This document shows, in pieces, positions 11,701 through 19,822 of a stretch of 64,000 nt of DNA. A model generated the notes under the pieces. That model had not been told where the DNA came from. It did not search any database and saw nothing but the letters and a program-made list of their open reading frames with translations. Source of the DNA: Glutamicibacter creatinolyticus (lineage in GTDB: Bacteria > Actinomycetota > Actinomycetes > Actinomycetales > Micrococcaceae); the NCBI RefSeq assembly GCF_006094275.1, contig NZ_CP034412.1, forward strand, positions 992,001-1,056,000, written 5' to 3'. How positions within the stretch are numbered: position 1 is the first letter of the stretch; the number at the start of each line of letters is the position of its first letter. A program made the position numbers and the translations under genes.

Positions 11701-11721
11701 ATGATCCTGATTTTCGTCTAA
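11701..11721 (+). CDS. candidate leader peptide MILIFV upstream of hflX
   Basis: Six codons plus TAA, beginning at the predicted transcription start. Consecutive hydrophobic codons end in I-F-V directly before the stop, which recalls the IFVI arrest motif of the ErmC leader peptide. It overlaps no other gene and sits 228 nt upstream of hflX. A hairpin (11723-11736) starts right after the stop. Translation of so short an ORF cannot be proven from sequence. Its position at a leaderless promoter and the downstream alternative hairpins make it worth annotating. Confidence 0.45.
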   Translation: MILIFV

Positions 11722-11761
11722 CACCGTCAGCACGGTAACCCGCGAATCCCGCTAACAGCCC

Positions 11762-11817
11762 GGGCATATTTCTGATGCCCCCAGCGTTGAGATTCCATGG
11801 ACGACATCAGGGTTTTT
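11762..11817 (+). promoter_or_regulatory. alternative hairpins and T-run in the hflX leader (candidate attenuator)
   Basis: Hairpin A pairs GGGCAT (11762-11767) with ATGCCC (11775-11780). Hairpin B pairs CTGATG (11772-11777) with CATCAG (11805-11810) and is followed by GGTTTTTCTCTTT (T-run 11813-11817). The right arm of A and the left arm of B overlap, so only one can form. B has only 6 bp and a long loop, so it would be a weak terminator without extra pairing. Confidence 0.4.
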
Positions 11818-11949
11818 CTCTTTGGACTGCTTCCCTTCCTTGCCCAGCTCTCAAGGTGAAGTGTTTGCCAGGGATCTTAATTTCCCTTGTTCCAGCGTGT
11901 TGCCGATTCGAATCATTAATCAGCAGCGAACAGCGCAAGGAAGACAACC

Positions 11950-13608
11950 ATGTCGAATCACATCGAACGTCCCCGTGGCCAATCGCCAACCGGGGGCAGC
12001 GAGCACTATTCTGGAATGTACAGCACTTCAAAGGGGAACATGACCAATACCGAGTCCAACGAGAACAACTCGCCGATGGATGACGAGCAGATCCAGGCCG
12101 CCATCGACCGGATCCTGGCTGCCGACAAGCAGCAGACGCCGACCACGCACCGGTTCGCCGCCGAGGACGAAGAGGACATCTTCGCCAACCGCGCCACCGC
12201 CCTGGACAGTTTCGTCCAGGAGCACACCGAATACGACGGCTTCCAGGAAGATCTGGCCGATCGTCGCGCGCTGCGCCGCGTAGCCGGGTTGTCCACCGAA
12301 CTCGAAGACGTCACCGAAGTTGAAAATCGCCAGCTGCGCCTGGAACGCGTGGTGCTGGCCGGGGTCTGGTCCGAAGGGACCGCCCAGGAGGCCGAGAACT
12401 CGCTGCGCGAACTGGCCGCGCTGGCCGAAACCGCCGGTTCGGAAGTCCTGGACGGGGTCGTGCAGCGTCGCCTGAAGGTCGACCCGAATACCTACCTGGG
12501 ATCGGGCAAGGCCGAGGAGCTGCGCGGCATCGTCGCCGACACCGGGGCGGATACCGTGATCGTGGACGCGGAGATCGCGCCCTCCCAGCGCCGTGCGCTG
12601 GAGGACATCGTTAAGGTCAAGGTCATTGACCGCACCGCACTGATCCTGGACATCTTCGCCCAACACGCCAAGTCCCGCGAGGGCAAGGCCCAGGTGGAAC
12701 TGGCACAGCTGGAGTACCTGCTGCCGCGCCTGCGCGGTTGGGGCGAGTCGATGTCCCGCCAGGCCGGTGGCCGGGTTGGCGCCGCCGGCGGCGGCATCGG
12801 TTCGCGCGGTCCTGGTGAAACCAAGATCGAAATGGACCGCCGGCGCATTCGCGACCGGATGGCCAAGCTGCGCCGCGAGATCAAGGGCATGAAGCCGGCC
12901 CGCGAGGCCAAGCGCGCCAACCGCAGGCGCAACGAGGTCCCCTCCGTGGCGATCGCCGGGTACACCAACGCCGGCAAGTCCTCGCTGCTCAACCGGCTGA
13001 CCAACGCCGGGGTGCTGGTGGAGAACGCATTGTTCGCCACCCTGGATCCCACCGTGCGCCAGGCGGCCACCGAGGACGGGTTGACCTACACACTGGCGGA
13101 CACGGTTGGTTTTGTCTCCAACCTGCCCACCCAGCTGGTGGAGGCGTTCCGCTCCACGCTGGAGGAGATCGCCGACTCGGATCTGATCCTGCACGTGGTG
13201 GATGCCTCCCACCCGGATCCCGAAGGCCAGATCGCCGCGGTGCGCAAGGTGCTCACCGAGGTGGAGGCCATGCACATCCCGGAGATCATCGTGCTGAACA
13301 AGGCCGACGTGGCCGACCCGTACGTCATCGAACGGGTGCGCAACCGCGAATCAAACTCGGTGGTGGTCTCGGCCTACACCGGGCAGGGCATCGACGAGCT
13401 GCTTGCCAAGATCAGCTCCTCGATCCCGCGGCCGGACATCCAGCTTGAAGTGCTCATCCCGTATGAGCGCGGGGACCTGGTGGCCAAGCTGCACCAGGCC
13501 GAAGCCGAGATCCTGGACAGCGAGCACCAGGAATCGGGCACCCGCATGATCGTCAAGGTCCGCAAGTCGCTGGCTGCGGAGTTGGAGCAGTACAACATTC
13601 ATGGATAA
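11950..13608 (+). CDS. hflX: GTPase HflX
   Basis: Translational GTPase that splits stalled or hibernating ribosomes and, in some bacteria, protects against macrolides and lincosamides. The 552-residue product has the N-terminal HflX domain, the glycine-rich linker around RGPGETKIEMDRRRI, and a G domain with G1 GYTNAGKSS near residue 336, G3 DTVGF and G4 NKAD. The start is ATG 11950 with AAGGAAG upstream. An in-frame ATG at 12040 with AAAGGGGA would drop 30 poorly conserved residues and is equally plausible. The last 8 nt overlap dinG, implying translational coupling. Confidence 0.95.
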   Translation: MSNHIERPRGQSPTGGSEHYSGMYSTSKGNMTNTESNENNSPMDDEQIQAAIDRILAADKQQTPTTHRFAAEDEEDIFANRATALDSFVQEHTEYDGFQEDLADRRALRRVAGLSTELEDVTEVENRQLRLERVVLAGVWSEGTAQEAENSLRELAALAETAGSEVLDGVVQRRLKVDPNTYLGSGKAEELRGIVADTGADTVIVDAEIAPSQRRALEDIVKVKVIDRTALILDIFAQHAKSREGKAQVELAQLEYLLPRLRGWGESMSRQAGGRVGAAGGGIGSRGPGETKIEMDRRRIRDRMAKLRREIKGMKPAREAKRANRRRNEVPSVAIAGYTNAGKSSLLNRLTNAGVLVENALFATLDPTVRQAATEDGLTYTLADTVGFVSNLPTQLVEAFRSTLEEIADSDLILHVVDASHPDPEGQIAAVRKVLTEVEAMHIPEIIVLNKADVADPYVIERVRNRESNSVVVSAYTGQGIDELLAKISSSIPRPDIQLEVLIPYERGDLVAKLHQAEAEILDSEHQESGTRMIVKVRKSLAAELEQYNIHG

Positions 13609-15592
13609 GCAGAAGCAGGCGTTGGACCTGTTGGAGACCGCCGTGTCCTCCATGGGCGGCCAAAGCCGCACCGGGCAGCAGGAAATGGTGCGCCAGGTGG
13701 TGCGCGCCCTGGAGGAGGACGAGCACCTGCTGGTGCAGGCCGGCACCGGTACGGGCAAGTCGATGGGGTACCTGATTCCGGCCCTGGCCTACGCCCAGAC
13801 CTCGGCCAAGCCGGTGATCGTCTCCACCGCCACCCTGGCGCTGCAGTCCCAGATTGTGGGCCGCGATGTCCCACGCCTGCTTAACGCCCTGAAGGGCAAG
13901 CTTTCGCGTCCCATGGACGTCTCCCTGCTCAAGGGCCGGGCCAACTACCTGTGCCAGTACAAGCTCGGCGGCGGGTACCCGGATGACGAGGGCACGCTGT
14001 TCGCCATGGACGAGGCCCCGGCCGCCGGCCAGGTCTTCTCCCCGCTGGCAACCGAGGTCATGAAGCTGCGCGAGTGGGCCGAGGAAACCGAGACCGGGGA
14101 CCGGGACGAACTGGTGCCCGGGGTCTCGGACAAGGCCTGGCGCCAGGTCTCGGTTTCCGCCATGGAATGCCTGGGCTCCCAAAAGTGCCCGATGGCCGAT
14201 GAATGCTTCTCCGAGATGGCCCGGGCCCGGGCCGCCGAGGCCGACGTGGTGATCACCAACCACGCATTGCTGGCGGTGTCCGCGTTCGAGGGGCTCTCGG
14301 TGCTGCCGGACTTCGATGTGGCGATCATCGATGAGGCCCACGAACTGCAGGACCGGGTCACTTCCTCGGTGGCCAGCGCGTTGTCTCCGCGCACCGTGCT
14401 CACCGCCGCCGGGTCGATGAAGCGCCACTGCGCGGTCAACGTCGATGAAATGGTCAACGCCGCCAACCGGCTGGACAAGGCGCTGTCCGGGCAGGCCACT
14501 GGCCTGCTGGAACGCGGCCTGGACGAGGCCAGCGGGATTGCACTGAACGACATCGCCGAACAGGCCCGGGTCATCCTGTCCCTGACCAAGCCCGAAGCCG
14601 GGGATCCGGTGGACGGTGGCCGGCAGACGGCCCGCTCGCAGATGCAGGCGGTGCTCGATGACTCGCTGCGGATGCTGGAGCACGAGGAACGCCGCGAGGT
14701 GATTTGGACGTCACGGCCGCGTGAGTTCGTTGAGGGCCGTGGCTATGTGGAGGCCGATGAATCCACCCCCGCCACCCTGAACGTGGCGCCGCTGTCGGTG
14801 GCCGGCAAATTGCGCGAGGGCCTGTTTGACGGGCGCACGGTCGTGCTCACCAGCGCCACCCTGGCCATCGGCGCCCAGTTCGACTCCGTCGCCGGGGCGC
14901 TGGGCCTGATGGGGGAGGGCGCCCCCTCCTGGCAGGGCGTGGACGTGGGCAGTCCGTTCAACTACCCCAAGCAGGGGATCCTGTACGTGGCCAAGCACCT
15001 GCCCAAGCCCGGGCGGCAGCTCAGCGCCGAAACCCTGGATGAGATCGAGGATCTGATCGAGGCCTCCGGGGGAGGGGCGCTGGTGCTGTTCACCTCGAAG
15101 CGCTCGGCCGAGGAGGCGGCGGCGATCCTGCGCCCGAAGCTGGACGTGCCGATCCTGTGCCAGGGGGAGGCGAGCATGAAATCCCTGGTCGCCGACTTCA
15201 GCGCCGACCGGGATGCGTGCCTGTTCGGCACCATGACCCTGTGGCAGGGGGTGGACGTGCCGGGGGACGCCTGCCGGCTGGTGATCATCGACAAGATCCC
15301 GTTCCCGCGCCCCGATGACCCGATCTCCAAGGCCCGCACCCAGGACATCGCCCGCCACGGCGGCAACGGATTCATGCAGGTCTCCGCCGCCCACGCTGCG
15401 GTGCGCCTGGCCCAGGGGGCCGGACGCCTGATCCGGTCGATCAACGACAAGGGCGTGGTGGCGGTGCTGGATTCCCGGATGGCCACTGCACGCTACGGCG
15501 GCTACCTGAAGAGCTCGCTGCCGCCGATGTGGCCCACTCCGGACAAGAAGGTCATCCTCGGGGTGCTCAAACGGCTGAACCCGAACAAGTAG
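13601..15592 (+). CDS. dinG: DinG/YoaA-family ATP-dependent DNA helicase
   Basis: Superfamily 2, XPD-like 5'-3' helicase of 663 residues. Walker A is AGTGTGKSMGYLIPAL near residue 50 and the DEAH box is IIDEAHEL near 243. Four cysteines lie between them (one in NYLCQYK, then CLGSQKCPMADEC), as expected for the Fe-S cluster of this family. A QGAGRLIR motif VI is present near the C-terminus. The proposed role is unwinding R-loops and damaged forks. The gene overlaps the end of hflX by 8 nt. No LexA box is visible in front of it. Confidence 0.92.
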   Translation: MDKQKQALDLLETAVSSMGGQSRTGQQEMVRQVVRALEEDEHLLVQAGTGTGKSMGYLIPALAYAQTSAKPVIVSTATLALQSQIVGRDVPRLLNALKGKLSRPMDVSLLKGRANYLCQYKLGGGYPDDEGTLFAMDEAPAAGQVFSPLATEVMKLREWAEETETGDRDELVPGVSDKAWRQVSVSAMECLGSQKCPMADECFSEMARARAAEADVVITNHALLAVSAFEGLSVLPDFDVAIIDEAHELQDRVTSSVASALSPRTVLTAAGSMKRHCAVNVDEMVNAANRLDKALSGQATGLLERGLDEASGIALNDIAEQARVILSLTKPEAGDPVDGGRQTARSQMQAVLDDSLRMLEHEERREVIWTSRPREFVEGRGYVEADESTPATLNVAPLSVAGKLREGLFDGRTVVLTSATLAIGAQFDSVAGALGLMGEGAPSWQGVDVGSPFNYPKQGILYVAKHLPKPGRQLSAETLDEIEDLIEASGGGALVLFTSKRSAEEAAAILRPKLDVPILCQGEASMKSLVADFSADRDACLFGTMTLWQGVDVPGDACRLVIIDKIPFPRPDDPISKARTQDIARHGGNGFMQVSAAHAAVRLAQGAGRLIRSINDKGVVAVLDSRMATARYGGYLKSSLPPMWPTPDKKVILGVLKRLNPNK

Positions 15593-15594
15593 CC

Positions 15595-15609
15595 GGGGCC
15601 GGCCGCCCC
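15595..15609. terminator. short GC hairpin between convergent dinG and oxidoreductase genes
   Basis: GGGGC/GCCCC (15595-15599 with 15605-15609), 5-nt loop, within the 25-nt gap between converging stops. Confidence 0.3.
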
Positions 15610-15617
15610 CGCCCGGG

Positions 15618-16601
15618 TCAGCCGCGCAGGCGCACCAGAACCTTTCCATGAAGCCCACCGGCCTCCACCAGCCGGTGGGCTTCGCCAGCCTGCTCCAAGG
15701 GCAATTCGCGATCCACCCGGTACTTCAGCTCCCTCGTGGCCAGCAACTCATTCAGCGCGGCGGCCGCCGCAGAAAGTTCCTCGGCTCTCGCGTTCGAGAC
15801 GGCGAAACCCTTCACGCTCACATCCCGGGTGTAGAGCGCACCGACCGGAATGCTGGCCTCGGCCTGCAGGCCCGCGGAAATCAACACGGTGCCCCGGTTG
15901 GCCAGCGCCGGGATAAGCTGGGCCAGCTGCTGGTGACCCGACGTGTCCCACCAGATCGCGGCACCTTCGGGCACATGGGAGGCCACCGCTTCGATGAGGT
16001 CGGGCCGGGCATAGTCCAGCACGGTGTCAGCCCCCAAATCCCTGACCCAGGAATGATCCGCCGGGGCGGCGCTGGCAATCACCCGGGCGCCCCGGGCGCA
16101 GGCAAACTGCACGGCTGCACTGCCCACGGCACCGGCCGCCCCACCAATGAACACCGACTGCCCGGCGGCCAGCGGTGCGCTGCGCCCCAGCCCCAGCCAC
16201 GCGGTGGTCATGGCATGGGACAGCGCCACCACGCCGCGCAAATCCGCCACGTTCTGCGGGAGCGTGAAAAGCCGTGCGGCCGGCACCACGCAGAATTCGG
16301 CAAAGGACCCCTGCCGCCTGTCATACCCCAACGAGTTTGACCAGACCCGGTCCCCGACGCTGAACCCGGTGACCGACTCGCCCACGGCCTCGACCGTGCC
16401 GGCCACATCCCGACCGAGGATGAACGGGGAGGGAAGCTCGGTGGCGTACGCGCCGGAACGCACAAAGGTGTCCACATGGTTCACGCAGGAGAACTCGGCG
16501 CGCACCAACACCTCGTCCGGTTTGGGTGTGGGAATCGGAACCTCACGCACCGCAATGGCTTCAGCCGGACCGGGAACATCGATAACCGCCGCATGCATCA
16601 T
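15618..16601 (-). CDS. Zinc-independent MDR-family quinone oxidoreductase-like protein
   Basis: 327-residue medium-chain dehydrogenase/reductase: N-terminal GroES-like domain (with GRDVAGTVEAVGESVTGF) and a Rossmann domain with GGAAGAVGSAAVQFA for NADPH. The structural-zinc cysteine cluster of alcohol dehydrogenases is absent, so it fits the NADPH:quinone reductase/zeta-crystallin branch. The start is ATG 16601 (MMHAAV...), preceded by GGAG at 6 nt; the frame is open further upstream but without family similarity. Substrate is unknown. It runs convergent to dinG and divergent from the GH76 gene. Confidence 0.85.
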   Translation of the reverse strand: MMHAAVIDVPGPAEAIAVREVPIPTPKPDEVLVRAEFSCVNHVDTFVRSGAYATELPSPFILGRDVAGTVEAVGESVTGFSVGDRVWSNSLGYDRRQGSFAEFCVVPAARLFTLPQNVADLRGVVALSHAMTTAWLGLGRSAPLAAGQSVFIGGAAGAVGSAAVQFACARGARVIASAAPADHSWVRDLGADTVLDYARPDLIEAVASHVPEGAAIWWDTSGHQQLAQLIPALANRGTVLISAGLQAEASIPVGALYTRDVSVKGFAVSNARAEELSAAAAALNELLATRELKYRVDRELPLEQAGEAHRLVEAGGLHGKVLVRLRG

Positions 16602-16742
16602 GTCTCCAGCATGCTCCCGCGGCCGGCGCCAAGCCAAGTACGGCGGCCAATGCGCGCGCTGGGCGGGAAACGTAGACTCGTCACAGAACACCGCCGCACC
16701 CGGTGGTTGCCCGCCGACCCCTGTCAGGTAGAGGAGCAGTGC

Positions 16743-17816
16743 ATGACCCACAGCTGGACCGCGCTGGCCGACAACGCTGCCCGTGATGTCAACGACCGTT
16801 TCGGGCACCGGCTCATGGGGCTGCCCGGCACCTGGATCGGAGCGTTGCGGGCACCGGTTCCCACCCCTAAGGCGCCGGCAGCCCGTGGGCGCCGGATCCG
16901 AGGGGACGCCCCATGGTCTGAATGGCACTACTGGTGGCAGGCCCACTACCTGGACGCGATCGTGGACATGGGGTGTCACTATGCGCGGGCCGGCGCACCC
17001 GAGGCAGCCAAGGCCGAGGTGCGCCGCGGGCTGCGGCTGCTGCGCGGGATCAAGATCCGCAACTTCGGGGTGTTCCCGAACTATTTCTTTGATGACATGG
17101 CCTGGCTGGCGCTCTCCAGCCACCGGCTGAACGCGCTGTGCCTGGAACTGCACCAGCAACCGGCAAAACTTGCCCAGTCGGCGGTGGACTCGCTGACCCG
17201 CCAACTGCGCAGCGGTCAGGATTCGGTGCTTGGCGGCGGCCTGTACTGGTCACGCAAACGCGCGTTCAAGAACGTGCCGGTCAACGGCCCCGCGGCCCTA
17301 CACTTCGCCCGCATCGGGGACCGGAAAACCGCTGGCGCGCTGGTCGACTGGATGCGAGAGAAGCTCTTCGACCCCACCCTGGGCCTCTACCTGGATGGGA
17401 TCTATCTGGTTAACGCCGGGCATCGGCTCGAAGGACAGATCTACACCTACAACCAGGGCCCAATCCTTGGGGCCTGGCTGGAGCTCGGGGACGAACGGTA
17501 CCTGCGCCAGGCCGCCGACCTCATCGACGCGGTGGACCGTGGGCTCACCGTTCCACAGCAGGGGCTGCGCCTGGAACAGGGCGGGGATGGGAGCCTATTC
17601 ACCGGAATCCTCTGCCGCTACCTGGCGCTGGCCGCTACGGATCACCGACTGCCGCAGCAGGCGCGGCAAACCGCCGCGCGGCTCGTTTCCGATACCGCCG
17701 CCACCGTCCTGGACAAGCAGACGGCTCAGCTCTCGGAAGCCGTGCAGCGCTGGAGCATCCTCTCGGCCGCAGCGGTCGTCACGCAGAGCACCGACCTGAA
17801 ACGAAGGACCTCATGA
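16743..17816 (+). CDS. Glycoside hydrolase family 76-like protein
   Basis: 357-residue alpha/alpha-barrel protein resembling GH76 alpha-1,6-mannanases. The paired catalytic aspartates are seen in NYFFDDMAWLAL (about residues 113-124), and the later YTYNQGPILGAWLEL segment is the typical NQG motif. There is no signal peptide, so unlike secreted mannanases it would act inside the cell. The start is ATG 16743 with AGAGGAG upstream. Its stop overlaps the start of the NUDIX gene (ATGA), so the two are translationally coupled. The true glycan is unknown. Confidence 0.82.
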   Translation: MTHSWTALADNAARDVNDRFGHRLMGLPGTWIGALRAPVPTPKAPAARGRRIRGDAPWSEWHYWWQAHYLDAIVDMGCHYARAGAPEAAKAEVRRGLRLLRGIKIRNFGVFPNYFFDDMAWLALSSHRLNALCLELHQQPAKLAQSAVDSLTRQLRSGQDSVLGGGLYWSRKRAFKNVPVNGPAALHFARIGDRKTAGALVDWMREKLFDPTLGLYLDGIYLVNAGHRLEGQIYTYNQGPILGAWLELGDERYLRQAADLIDAVDRGLTVPQQGLRLEQGGDGSLFTGILCRYLALAATDHRLPQQARQTAARLVSDTAATVLDKQTAQLSEAVQRWSILSAAAVVTQSTDLKRRTS

Positions 17817-18286
17817 GCCTTCCACCGCAGGACTTGCCTCCGGCACGCAGCGGACTCATCGCAGTGAGTTACGTGATCTTTCGCCAAGCCGACGCCGTGC
17901 TGCTGCAACAGCGGCGAGGCACTGGTTTCCTGGACGGGTACTGGGGCGCTGCCGCCGCCGGGCATCTGGAGAATGGGGAAAACGCAGTAGCGGCAGCCAT
18001 TCGAGAAGCTGGCGAGGAGCTGGGTGTACTGGTCTGCCAAGAACATCTTCACCCCCTGACGGTGCTGCAGCGCCCGGCTGCGGTCAAGGATCAGCCCGGC
18101 CGCGTCGACTTCTTTTTCGAATGCCGCACCTGGCAGGGCACACCCGAGATCCAGGAGCCGGACAAGGCCGTGGATCTTCGCTGGTTCGGGCTCGATGACC
18201 TGCCAATCCCCGTGGTGCCCCACGAAAAGGTGGTCCTTGAACAACTGCGCCTGCCACTGCCGGCCTTCACCTGCCTCGTCCCCTAG
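17813..18286 (+). CDS. NUDIX hydrolase
   Basis: 157-residue NUDIX protein. The box is complete: it starts at GHLENGE, continues with the AAAIREAGEELGV stretch, and has the expected Gx5Ex7REUxEExGU spacing. It therefore probably hydrolyses a nucleoside-diphosphate derivative. It overlaps the GH76 gene by 4 nt, which suggests a shared pathway, perhaps a nucleotide-sugar, but this is inference. It converges with lexA. Confidence 0.88.
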   Translation: MSLPPQDLPPARSGLIAVSYVIFRQADAVLLQQRRGTGFLDGYWGAAAAGHLENGENAVAAAIREAGEELGVLVCQEHLHPLTVLQRPAAVKDQPGRVDFFFECRTWQGTPEIQEPDKAVDLRWFGLDDLPIPVVPHEKVVLEQLRLPLPAFTCLVP

Positions 18287-18351
18287 CGGACGTTTTCCGG
18301 ATGAATTGATTCCCGGCTTGGGTGGGAGCGTCGAGCAGAGCCAAAACAAAA

Positions 18352-18389
18352 TCCCGGTGTGCCGCGTTTGGTAACGCGAAACACCGGGA
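18352..18389 (-). terminator. rho-independent terminator of lexA
   Basis: Perfect 9-bp stem (18352-18360 with 18381-18389) with a further CGCG/CGCG pairing in the 20-nt loop. Read on the minus strand it is followed by TTTTGTTTTGG (18351-18341), so it terminates lexA. It may also stop the convergent NUDIX transcript. Confidence 0.8.
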
Positions 18390-18412
18390 CTGTGCCGAAG
18401 GTGGCAGGAAGG

Positions 18413-19132
18413 CTAGAGCGAACGCATCACCGAAACAACGCGGCCCATGATGGTGGCGCTGTCGCCCAGGATCGGTTCGTAGCGCGAGTTCTGCGGAAGC
18501 AGCCAGGTGTGGCCATCACGCTGGCGGAAGGTCTTGACGGTGGCTTCCTCATCCAGCAGGGCGGCAACAATGTCGCCGTTGTCGGCGGTCTGCTGACGGC
18601 GCACCACCACCCAGTCGCCGTCGCAAATGGCGGCATCCACCATGGAGTCGCCCGAAACCCGCAACATGAACAGCTCACCGTGGCCCACGAGCTGACGCGG
18701 CAGGGAGAAGACATCCTCGACGCTCTGCTCAGCTAGGATCGGACCACCGGCGGCAATACGTCCAACCAGTGGCACCATCGTGGTGTCCGCCGAGGTGCTC
18801 AGCTCAATGACCTTGGTCTCATCGGCCGGCTCCGGCTGGGCGGCCGGTTCCTTGGAAGCGGATTCAGACTCGTCGTTCAGCTGCAGCGGAAGCAGAATTT
18901 CCATGGCGCGGGGGCGGCGCGGGTCCCGCCGGATATAGCCGAGCTTCTCCAGCTGACCCAACTGGTGGGTTACCGAGGAGAGGCTGGCCAACCCGACCGA
19001 GTCGCCAATCTCACGCATCGAGGGCGGGTAGCCGTTGTTCCCGATGGCCCGCTGGATGGTTTCCAGGATCTTCTTCTGGCGGATGGTCAGCGACCGAGCA
19101 TTGGCACGCGGAGTGCGTTGTGATGCTGACAT
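18413..19132 (-). CDS. lexA: LexA repressor
   Basis: SOS repressor of 239 residues with an N-terminal winged HTH ([22 protein letters not shown], residues 36-57) and a C-terminal latent protease. The self-cleavage site is Ala128-Gly129 (RIAAGGP). The catalytic dyad is Ser163 (GDSMVD) and Lys200 (ATVKTF). The linker between domains (80-115) is long and Ser/Glu/Pro-rich. It is transcribed away from a LysM membrane protein gene, the same arrangement as lexA/Rv2719c, lexA/divS and lexA/yneA elsewhere. A promoter and large palindrome lie upstream. Confidence 0.97.
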   Translation of the reverse strand: MSASQRTPRANARSLTIRQKKILETIQRAIGNNGYPPSMREIGDSVGLASLSSVTHQLGQLEKLGYIRRDPRRPRAMEILLPLQLNDESESASKEPAAQPEPADETKVIELSTSADTTMVPLVGRIAAGGPILAEQSVEDVFSLPRQLVGHGELFMLRVSGDSMVDAAICDGDWVVVRRQQTADNGDIVAALLDEEATVKTFRQRDGHTWLLPQNSRYEPILGDSATIMGRVVSVMRSL

Positions 19133-19222
19133 GTAATTTCTGCCTTCCCTAACGATTGCGAGTCATGGCCGAGCGGTCAAACTGTCGGTGCTGACTGTTG
19201 TGATGTCCTCATGCTCGATTTA

Positions 19223-19258
19223 CTTCGAAATCCTAGTGGATTTCGAAGCCTCTTTCAA
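19223..19258 (-). promoter_or_regulatory. lexA promoter overlapped by a large palindrome
   Basis: On the minus strand -35 TTGAAA (19258-19253) and -10 TAGGAT (19235-19230) are 17 bp apart. A perfect 11-bp inverted repeat with a 4-bp centre (19223-19233 with 19238-19248) covers the -10 and most of the spacer. Its TTCGAA half-sites are wider apart than in a standard LexA box, so the binding protein is uncertain. Confidence 0.55.
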
Positions 19259-19264
19259 AGATTT

Positions 19265-19272
19265 GTTCGAAC
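19265..19272. promoter_or_regulatory. isolated GTTCGAAC palindrome between lexA and the LysM gene
   Basis: 8-bp palindrome that juxtaposes the two LexA half-sites without a spacer. It is one of two copies in this 260-bp intergenic region. Significance is uncertain. Confidence 0.3.
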
Positions 19273-19319
19273 TATCTAGACAAGTGTCGCCGAGCTCTGT
19301 TAGAAAAGATGTACTAGAT

Positions 19320-19350
19320 CCGAACATATCTTCGAATGAGATGTTCGAAC
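19320..19350 (+). promoter_or_regulatory. LexA-type operator cluster upstream of the LysM gene
   Basis: CCGAAC-ATAT-CTTCGA (19320-19335) differs from TCGAAC-N4-GTTCGA at one base per half-site. A GTTCGAAC palindrome follows at 19343-19350. A TTCGAA/TAGAAA pair (19331-19336, 19353-19358, 16-bp spacer) could be the promoter, placing both elements over it. This fits SOS control of the LysM gene. Confidence 0.6.
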
Positions 19351-19392
19351 ATTAGAAACTCGCATCACGCTCGTCCTGAGAGGAGATCGGCC

Positions 19393-19749
19393 ATGGCCAC
19401 TACGGCACTGGATAAAGATCAAAGCACCACACGCATGCGAATCCGCCTGACCCGACGCGGCTGGGTTGTGTTGATCGGGGTTCCGGTCTTCCTGCTGGCC
19501 CTGGCGGCAACTTTCCTGCTGACCACGTTCTCCAACTCCGTAATGGCCTCCGACCAGGAGCCAGCAGGCGTTGAAACGGTGGAGGTGACCGTCATTCCCG
19601 GGGACACCCTGTGGGACTTGGCCAGCGAATACGCGCAAGGCTACAACCAGGAAGATGCCATTCGCTACATCGGCGAAATGAACTCGCTGCATGGCGGCGT
19701 GCTGCAGGCCGGACAAACCCTGCAGATTCCGGTCCTGGACCAGCAGTAG
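19393..19749 (+). CDS. LysM membrane protein, candidate SOS-induced division inhibitor
   Basis: 118-residue protein (start ATG 19393, with GAGAGGAGAT upstream): ~20 cytoplasmic residues, one transmembrane helix (WVVLIGVPVFLLALAATFLL, about residues 27-46), then an extracytoplasmic LysM domain beginning VTVIPGDTLWDLASEY and ending LQAGQTLQIPV. Its size, topology and divergence from lexA match actinobacterial DivS/ChiZ and Bacillus YneA, which delay septation during SOS. LexA-like sites lie upstream. The role here is inferred from this synteny. A longer frame from 19336 would start inside the operator region and is rejected. Confidence 0.82.
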   Translation: MATTALDKDQSTTRMRIRLTRRGWVVLIGVPVFLLALAATFLLTTFSNSVMASDQEPAGVETVEVTVIPGDTLWDLASEYAQGYNQEDAIRYIGEMNSLHGGVLQAGQTLQIPVLDQQ

Positions 19750-19810
19750 CCCGCGGTTCATTGTTACCGCCTGGAGCGTCACTGATTCACTGCCAGCGGC
19801 CGCCCCAGCT

Positions 19811-19816
19811 TAGAAT
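19811..19816 (+). promoter_or_regulatory. -10 box of a probable leaderless hisC promoter
   Basis: TAGAAT, 6 nt, then GTG 19823. This would drive the his cluster as a leaderless transcript. Confidence 0.55.
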
Positions 19817-19822
19817 TACCGT

